This document shows, one piece after another, positions 31,726-35,334 of a stretch of 35,334 nt of DNA (its first letter is position 1; each line of letters begins with the position of its first letter). The stretch lies in contig JBCCLI010000015.1 in the NCBI GenBank assembly GCA_039026975.1, positions 1 to 35,334 of the forward strand, read 5' to 3'. Below the pieces are notes generated by a model. It saw nothing but the letters and a program-made list of their open reading frames with translations. It made no database searches and was not told the origin of the DNA. Position numbers and translations under genes: made by a program. Source of the stretch: JBCBKZ01 sp039026975. Lineage in GTDB: Bacteria > Bacteroidota > Bacteroidia > J057.

Positions 31726-31757
31726 AGCGGGTATCTGTTTTGATATCCGCTTTTTTT
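31726..31757 (+). terminator. Terminator of the short transcription unit
   Basis: AGCGGGTATC (31726-31735) pairs with GATATCCGCT (31742-31751, one G-U pair) over a 6-nt loop and is followed by seven T. It lies 247 nt after the upstream gene and 83 nt before the next one. Confidence 0.88.
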
Positions 31758-31840
31758 ATCTGTAAAATGCAGCTGTTCAAACCATTTGAGGCAACAGGCC
31801 TTTCTCCCTTTCGTTAAGTAAGCAGAATAACCATATAAAT

Positions 31841-32494
31841 ATGAAACAGCTATTAAGACCCCTGGTTTTGCTATGTATCCTTCTACCGCTTGCTGGTACA
31901 TTGCAGGCACAGATTAAGTTAAAAATAGGGCCAAGAGTAGGATTTAGTACAAATTCTATAGACGGTGATGACTTAAACATCCTTGATCCAGTAACGCGGG
32001 ACTCTGTTCTCCTAAAAGCGGATAATGCCAATCTGGGCTTTAGGTTCGGGCTATTTACCCGCTTAGAGTTTGCCACTTTTTATATTCAGCCAGAAGTGCT
32101 GCTGAAAACGGTGAATAATGAATACAGAAAAGAAGATATACTTACTGGTCTAGCAGAGGTAAGAGATGAATCCTTTCTATATGTAGATGTACCCGTTTTA
32201 GTAGGGTTTAAACTTGGGCCACTACGTCTACAAGGGGGGCCCCTAGCCAGTATCCTTTTAAGTAAGGACTCTGAGTTGACAGACAAAGACACCTTAAGTA
32301 GAAGTTTTGATGATGCGGAGTGGGCCATACAACTAGGTGCCGGTATTGACCTCTGGAAATTAGCCATAGACTTGAACTACCAGATTAATCTGCAAGAATC
32401 TACAGATGGTATAAGCGTAGATGGACAGTCCTATCAACTTGATGGGGATAATACCCAATTAGTTCTTTCTGTGGCTCTACTTCTAAATAATTAA
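31841..32494 (+). CDS. Small outer-membrane beta-barrel protein (PorT-like)
   Basis: A 217-residue protein with a signal peptide (1-23, ending LAGTLQAQ) and a run of alternating strands: KLKIGPRVGFSTNS, FRFGLFTRLEF, FYIQPEVLLKT, VDVPVLVGFKLG, WAIQLGAGIDLWKLAIDLNY and a last strand TQLVLSVALLLNN. This is the eight- to ten-strand outer-membrane barrel fold (PF13568-like) that is very common in Bacteroidota, often of unknown role. The name PorT is only a resemblance in fold. The gene follows the terminator at 31757 and could be under attenuation by it. A 15-bp inverted repeat follows 14 nt after its stop. Confidence 0.8.
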   Translation: MKQLLRPLVLLCILLPLAGTLQAQIKLKIGPRVGFSTNSIDGDDLNILDPVTRDSVLLKADNANLGFRFGLFTRLEFATFYIQPEVLLKTVNNEYRKEDILTGLAEVRDESFLYVDVPVLVGFKLGPLRLQGGPLASILLSKDSELTDKDTLSRSFDDAEWAIQLGAGIDLWKLAIDLNYQINLQESTDGISVDGQSYQLDGDNTQLVLSVALLLNN

Positions 32495-32503
32495 ATTTGC
32501 TTT

Positions 32504-32541
32504 TACCTTTGCATGTAAGACCAGTAGGTCTTGCATGCAAA
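32504..32541 (+). promoter_or_regulatory. TAnnTTTG box merged with a 15-bp inverted repeat before the phosphatase gene
   Basis: TACCTTTG (32504-32511) fits the -7 consensus exactly, but no good -33 box was found. Its last four bases begin a stem TTTGCATGTAAGACC (32508-32522) that pairs with GGTCTTGCATGCAAA (32527-32541) over a 4-nt loop, with one G-U position. There is no T-run. It may be an operator on the promoter of the phosphatase/kinase pair or a leader hairpin. Confidence 0.5.
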
Positions 32542-32572
32542 TAAGCCTGCTCCACTAACTACTTTCAACTTC

Positions 32573-33073
32573 ATGCAGAAGCTCCGTATTCTCTTTGTTT
32601 GTCTGGGAAATATTTGTCGGTCTCCAATGGCGGAAGGCCTATTTACACATAAGGTCTCAGAAGCAGGCTTAACAGACTTCTTTGAAATTGATTCCTGTGG
32701 TACGGGTGCCTGGCATGCTGGAGAAAGAGCAGATGTCAGAATGCGTGAAACAGCTGATTCACATGGGATAGCGCTTACCTCCATTGCCCGGCAGGTACAA
32801 ACTACTGATTTTTCTCGCTTTGACTACATCCTCCCCATGGATGATAGTAACCTGATTAACCTACAGCGATTTGTCTCTAGGATGAATAATGCTAAGGCCA
32901 CCCTAGTAAAAATGCGGTTTTTCGATTCTGAGCAGCCTAACGCAGATGTACCAGATCCCTACTATGGCGGAGCAGATGGTTTTGAGGAAGTGTACCGCAT
33001 CCTGGATAGGAGTACGCAGGCTTTCCTGGAATTCCTGGTAGAAAAGCATGAGTTGGTCCCCCAACAGTCCTAA
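32573..33073 (+). CDS. Low-molecular-weight phosphatase (LMW-PTP family)
   Basis: ATG at 32573 gives 166 residues; upstream in-frame codons lie in the inverted repeat at 32508-32541 and are rejected. The P-loop is CLGNICRS (10-17), with nucleophile Cys10 and Arg16, and the general acid is Asp128 in DPYYGG. The family removes phosphate from tyrosine or small phospho-compounds. The stop TAA shares one base with the ATG of the fructosamine-kinase-family gene (TAATG). In other bacteria this pairing has been linked to protein repair, where the phosphatase acts on ribulosamine or erythrulosamine phosphates. That is the favoured reading here, with arginine/tyrosine phosphatase as the alternative. 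Confidence 0.85.
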   Translation: MQKLRILFVCLGNICRSPMAEGLFTHKVSEAGLTDFFEIDSCGTGAWHAGERADVRMRETADSHGIALTSIARQVQTTDFSRFDYILPMDDSNLINLQRFVSRMNNAKATLVKMRFFDSEQPNADVPDPYYGGADGFEEVYRILDRSTQAFLEFLVEKHELVPQQS

Positions 33074-33933
33074 TGCTTCCACAAGATATACAAGACAGCC
33101 TCCATCAAGAGTTGAATTTGGCTGTTCATAATACACACTCACTCACAGGTGGATGTATACATCAGGCAGCTCAACTCCAAACAGACCAAGGTACATTCTT
33201 CCTAAAATGGAATCAGCTCCAGCAAGCCCATAACCTTCGGGTAGAAGCACAAGGACTTTCTCTGCTAGCTGATACAAATACGTTTCATATACCTGAGATC
33301 ATCCTGCAAGGAGAATCAGCAACTCACTGTTACCTTCTACTAGAGTTTATATCATCTGCTCCCAGGGCGGCGAATTACTGGGACTATTTTGGGAGAACAT
33401 TGGCAGAACTCCATCTACATACCCAATCCTACTATGGACTCCCATACGATAATTACATAGGCGCGCTCCCACAGGTAAATACCCCTTCTGATCATTGGGT
33501 TTCCTTTTTTAGAGATAAGAGGTTAAGGCCTATGATAAAGAGGGCGAAAGACAAGAGCCTCTTACCTATGTCAATGGCCAAAGCGTTTGATGAGCTATTT
33601 ATAAAGCTTCCTGAGCTTCTCCCTTCTGAAAAGCCATCACGTTTACACGGAGATTTGTGGGGCGGAAATATAATAGTCAACCCTAACGGCCTTCCAACTT
33701 TAATAGACCCTGCCGTCTATTATGGATACAGAGAGATAGAACTAGCTTTCATGACACTTTTCGACCGCCAACCGTCTCGATTTTATGAGAGCTATCAGGA
33801 AATTTATCCGCTACATCCAGGTTGGATAGACCGTATGGCCTTATATAATCTTTACCCTCTGCTGGTTCATCTAAATTTATTTGGGGCTGGATATCTTAAT
33901 TCTATTCAAAATACGTTAAAACATTACGTATAA
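33073..33933 (+). CDS. Fructosamine/ketosamine 3-kinase family protein
   Basis: A 286-residue protein of the F3K family (PF03881), which phosphorylates ketosamines on glycated lysines so that the sugar falls off. It has an aminoglycoside-kinase-like fold: the N-lobe strand and Lys in FFLKWN, the Glu in LRVEAQGL, LLLEFI as hinge, the catalytic loop LHGDLWGGNI (about 194-203), and the metal-binding Asp in LIDPAVYYGYREIELAFM. The bacterial enzymes usually prefer ribulosamines or erythrulosamines to fructosamines. Start and upstream stop overlap by one base, so translation is probably coupled to the phosphatase. Nothing in the last 30 residues is odd. Confidence 0.9.
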   Translation: MLPQDIQDSLHQELNLAVHNTHSLTGGCIHQAAQLQTDQGTFFLKWNQLQQAHNLRVEAQGLSLLADTNTFHIPEIILQGESATHCYLLLEFISSAPRAANYWDYFGRTLAELHLHTQSYYGLPYDNYIGALPQVNTPSDHWVSFFRDKRLRPMIKRAKDKSLLPMSMAKAFDELFIKLPELLPSEKPSRLHGDLWGGNIIVNPNGLPTLIDPAVYYGYREIELAFMTLFDRQPSRFYESYQEIYPLHPGWIDRMALYNLYPLLVHLNLFGAGYLNSIQNTLKHYV

Positions 33934-34274
33934 ATGGCTTTTTGCAACTTAGGATTTTGCTATGGTCAAGGTTTTTTCTTGATTTAGCGATAATTTTCAG
34001 GAAAACATTACAAGGCCATTTCATGGATTTTCTTGATTAAAGCTTAGTTTACTACATATATCATACAGAAAACTATCCAAAACTCTTCTTTTCCAACAAA
34101 ATATATACAGGGATAGAAATACGTTGTCAGGGTATTTTCCGTAAATCAATATGTAGCTTTATAAATAAATCGTATATTGATTTAATCTATCAAGTAGGAT
34201 GTCTAACATTTTGTATTAATTTGCTAACATCCTTTTTGATATCAATTGTTTCCACCTACAACTCGACATGCTCT
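33934..34274. other. 341-bp gap before the SPOR-domain gene
   Basis: AT-rich with no credible frame apart from an upstream extension (34221) of the next gene. It contains an 11-bp perfect inverted repeat (34142-34152 with 34174-34184), listed separately. Downstream TTTTG/TTTG runs (34210-34235) hint at a promoter but I cannot fix the boxes. Confidence 0.4.
34142..34184 (+). promoter_or_regulatory. 11-bp perfect inverted repeat upstream of the SPOR-domain gene
   Basis: TAAATCAATAT (34142-34152) is mirrored by ATATTGATTTA (34174-34184) over a 21-nt spacer. It ends 90 nt before the ATG at 34275. The arm distance equals that of the repeat at 14544-14588, although the sequences differ. Confidence 0.5.
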
Positions 34275-35009
34275 ATGAAGACTGCAAAAATCATTCTCTT
34301 CGGGTTAGCCTTGGTGCTCTTTGTGCTTCCTAACGCTGATGCACAGTCCAGTACTAAGATCCGCAGCAAGAAGAAACTTCGTGCTGAACTGGAGAGATTA
34401 GACAGAGAAAATGCATTTCTCAGACAGCGTAATGAAGAGCTGGAACAAACTTATGCTCGTCTGCAGCAAGTATACAGCACCTCAGATAATGAGAAGCGTA
34501 TGCTCCAAACAGAAACAGCAAACCTCAGAAGTGAATTGGAAAAACTAAATCAGGATTATAATGACCTCAGAACCCGATATGAATCGTTGGCTGATGGGGG
34601 AGCTGTAACACCTGGATCTAGCTTTGGAAATGATCCCCTTCCTATAACGGGAAATGAAGGACCAGCCAGAGATAACTCCAGACCCACTAACTGTGCCGAA
34701 GCCTCCATGAGCTTGAATGTAAACACTTCTTATACCAGTGATTACAGACAGGTATCTCCCAATTCTTTTGGGGTTCAGATAGCTTCTTACAGTGATCTGT
34801 GTAAAGCTGAAGATGCTGCAACCAGCTTTAGGGGAAAGTACAACCGATACATGACTTACGTGCGCGTGAAGCAGGTAGGAGGTCGTAGGCTGTACGCCAT
34901 TGTTTACGGTGCTATGCGTACCCGTCAGGAAGCTAACAACGTAAAAACGGCCCTAAGCAGAAACGGACGGGCAGGTGAAGGGAAAGGTGCTTTCGTAGTG
35001 ATGCACTAA
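34275..35009 (+). CDS. Exported coiled-coil protein with C-terminal SPOR domain
   Basis: ATG at 34275 gives 244 residues that start with a good signal peptide (about 1-24, ending NADAQ); the frame could begin at 34221 but that would bury it. Residues about 30-105 form a coiled coil (KKLRAELERLDRENAFLRQR and later heptads). A short linker with PGSSFGNDPLPITG follows. Residues about 165-244 are a SPOR domain: NSFGVQIASYSDLCKAEDAA then YNRYMTYVRVKQVGGRRLYA and VYGAMRTRQEANNVKTAL. SPOR domains bind denuded peptidoglycan glycans at division sites, so the protein is likely periplasmic and linked to the cell wall. It is monocistronic with a terminator. Confidence 0.88.
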   Translation: MKTAKIILFGLALVLFVLPNADAQSSTKIRSKKKLRAELERLDRENAFLRQRNEELEQTYARLQQVYSTSDNEKRMLQTETANLRSELEKLNQDYNDLRTRYESLADGGAVTPGSSFGNDPLPITGNEGPARDNSRPTNCAEASMSLNVNTSYTSDYRQVSPNSFGVQIASYSDLCKAEDAATSFRGKYNRYMTYVRVKQVGGRRLYAIVYGAMRTRQEANNVKTALSRNGRAGEGKGAFVVMH

Positions 35010-35032
35010 TCTTCTCCAGCTATTAAAAAACG

Positions 35033-35062
35033 AGCCGTTCACCTAGTGGACGGCTTATTTTG
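35033..35062 (+). terminator. Terminator of the SPOR-domain gene
   Basis: AGCCGTTCAC (35033-35042) pairs with GTGGACGGCT (35046-35055, one U-G pair), followed by TATTTTGTT. Confidence 0.8.
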
Positions 35063-35133
35063 TTAGGGGGCTTAACTGTGGTATGTTTTCCTGCCATTTT
35101 AGAGGGTACGCAATGGCACTGATAAAAGCTTAA

Positions 35134-35334
35134 ATGCCTGAAAAATGGAAGGGATCTCGAGAGAAGGGAATGAATGGGTTCAATTTTTCTTTAAGGCTTT
35201 ACCTTCGACTCACCATCAATGATGTGCGCATTGGTCTTGATGAAGCGTTGCAAGTTGCTTTAGATACCCCCTACGAGCCTTTGCAGATCATCAATACCTT
35301 CTTACTAGATGGCATGAAAGTTGTCGGTGAGCTG
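35134..35334 (+). CDS. Start of a MetH-like cobalamin-binding-domain protein, cut by window edge
   Basis: The frame opens with ATG at 35134 (a stop, TAA, directly precedes it; a second ATG is at 35170) and runs to the right edge. The part IGLDEALQVALD, then EPLQIINTFLLDGMKVVGEL, matches the four-helix cap that precedes the B12-binding Rossmann domain of methionine synthase, mainly the form in actinobacteria and cyanobacteria. In full MetH this block lies after the homocysteine and folate domains, yet here it comes within 60 residues of the start. It is therefore either a short B12-binding protein, a split MetH, or the remains of a truncated gene. What follows lies outside the window. Confidence 0.55.
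   Translation, partial: MPEKWKGSREKGMNGFNFSLRLYLRLTINDVRIGLDEALQVALDTPYEPLQIINTFLLDGMKVVGEL

Larger units (their letters stand above)
31480..31840 (+). other. 361-bp gap with an independent short transcription unit
   Basis: A GC-rich, hairpin-forming stretch (about 31560-31725) ends in a strong plus-strand terminator 83 nt before the next gene. It does not match a known riboswitch or RNA that I can recognise. It may be an attenuated leader of the barrel gene at 31841, a small RNA, or a gene for a 35-residue peptide (31557-31664, listed separately). Confidence 0.5.

Overview
The window looks like chromosome of a Bacteroidota bacterium, probably Cytophagales/Saprospiria-like; the order is a guess. 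Evidence: a type IX secretion C-terminal sorting domain, many small outer-membrane beta-barrels, two ECF sigma/anti-sigma cassettes, promoters of the TTTG / TAnnTTTG type, few Shine-Dalgarno sequences, and the acyl-CoA reductase/dicluster-ferredoxin pair common in this phylum. I see no tRNA, rRNA, CRISPR array or insertion sequence. Most genes are housekeeping and tightly packed (ATGA and TAATG overlaps, convergent stops touching).

Layout. 1-1.9 kb: the 3' part of a GT-C glycosyltransferase is cut by the left edge; it follows a PrcB-like lipoprotein, which diverges from a small HsdR-N-type nuclease-domain protein. 1.9-4.7 kb (minus): birA-coaX-outer-membrane barrel, translationally coupled. 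4.9-5.9 kb: rsfS and a convergent leucine-rich-repeat gene. 6.2-9.1 kb (minus): a hypothetical gene and recQ. 9.6-11.7 kb (plus): an ECF sigma factor and a protein with cytoplasmic repeats, one inner-membrane helix and a C-terminal outer-membrane barrel, i.e. the architecture of dual-membrane-spanning anti-sigma factors (Dma). 11.8-14.5 kb (minus): a second ECF sigma factor, a membrane-anchored TPR protein, and scpA. 14.6-16.4 kb: a secreted caspase-like protease. 16.6-18.1 kb: divergent acyl-CoA reductase and ferredoxin. 18.2-22.2 kb (plus): gatB, frr, a DUF368 polyprenyl-phosphate transporter, and an SDR gene broken by one extra G. 22.2-22.6 kb: an odd GC-rich non-coding block. 22.6-26.1 kb (minus): a long periplasmic coiled-coil protein with duplicated TonB-C-like end domains, then dusB. 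26.3-29.5 kb (plus): CPBP protease, cdsA, glutamate-family dehydrogenase. 29.6-31.5 kb: T9SS-secreted beta-helix protein. 31.5-31.8 kb: an independent short transcription unit (structured RNA and/or a 35-residue peptide). 31.8-33.9 kb: outer-membrane barrel, low-molecular-weight phosphatase and fructosamine-kinase-family protein, the last two forming a likely protein-deglycation pair. 34.3-35.0 kb: SPOR-domain protein. The right edge enters an ORF resembling the cobalamin-binding region of methionine synthase.

The most interesting item is the sigma/Dma-like pair at 9.6-11.7 kb: the cytoplasmic part carries four ungapped copies of a 21-residue F...W unit. Several perfect inverted repeats in leader regions (14.5, 32.5 and 34.1 kb) are candidate operators or RNA switches. 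All calls are from reading the sequence; no database search was run.
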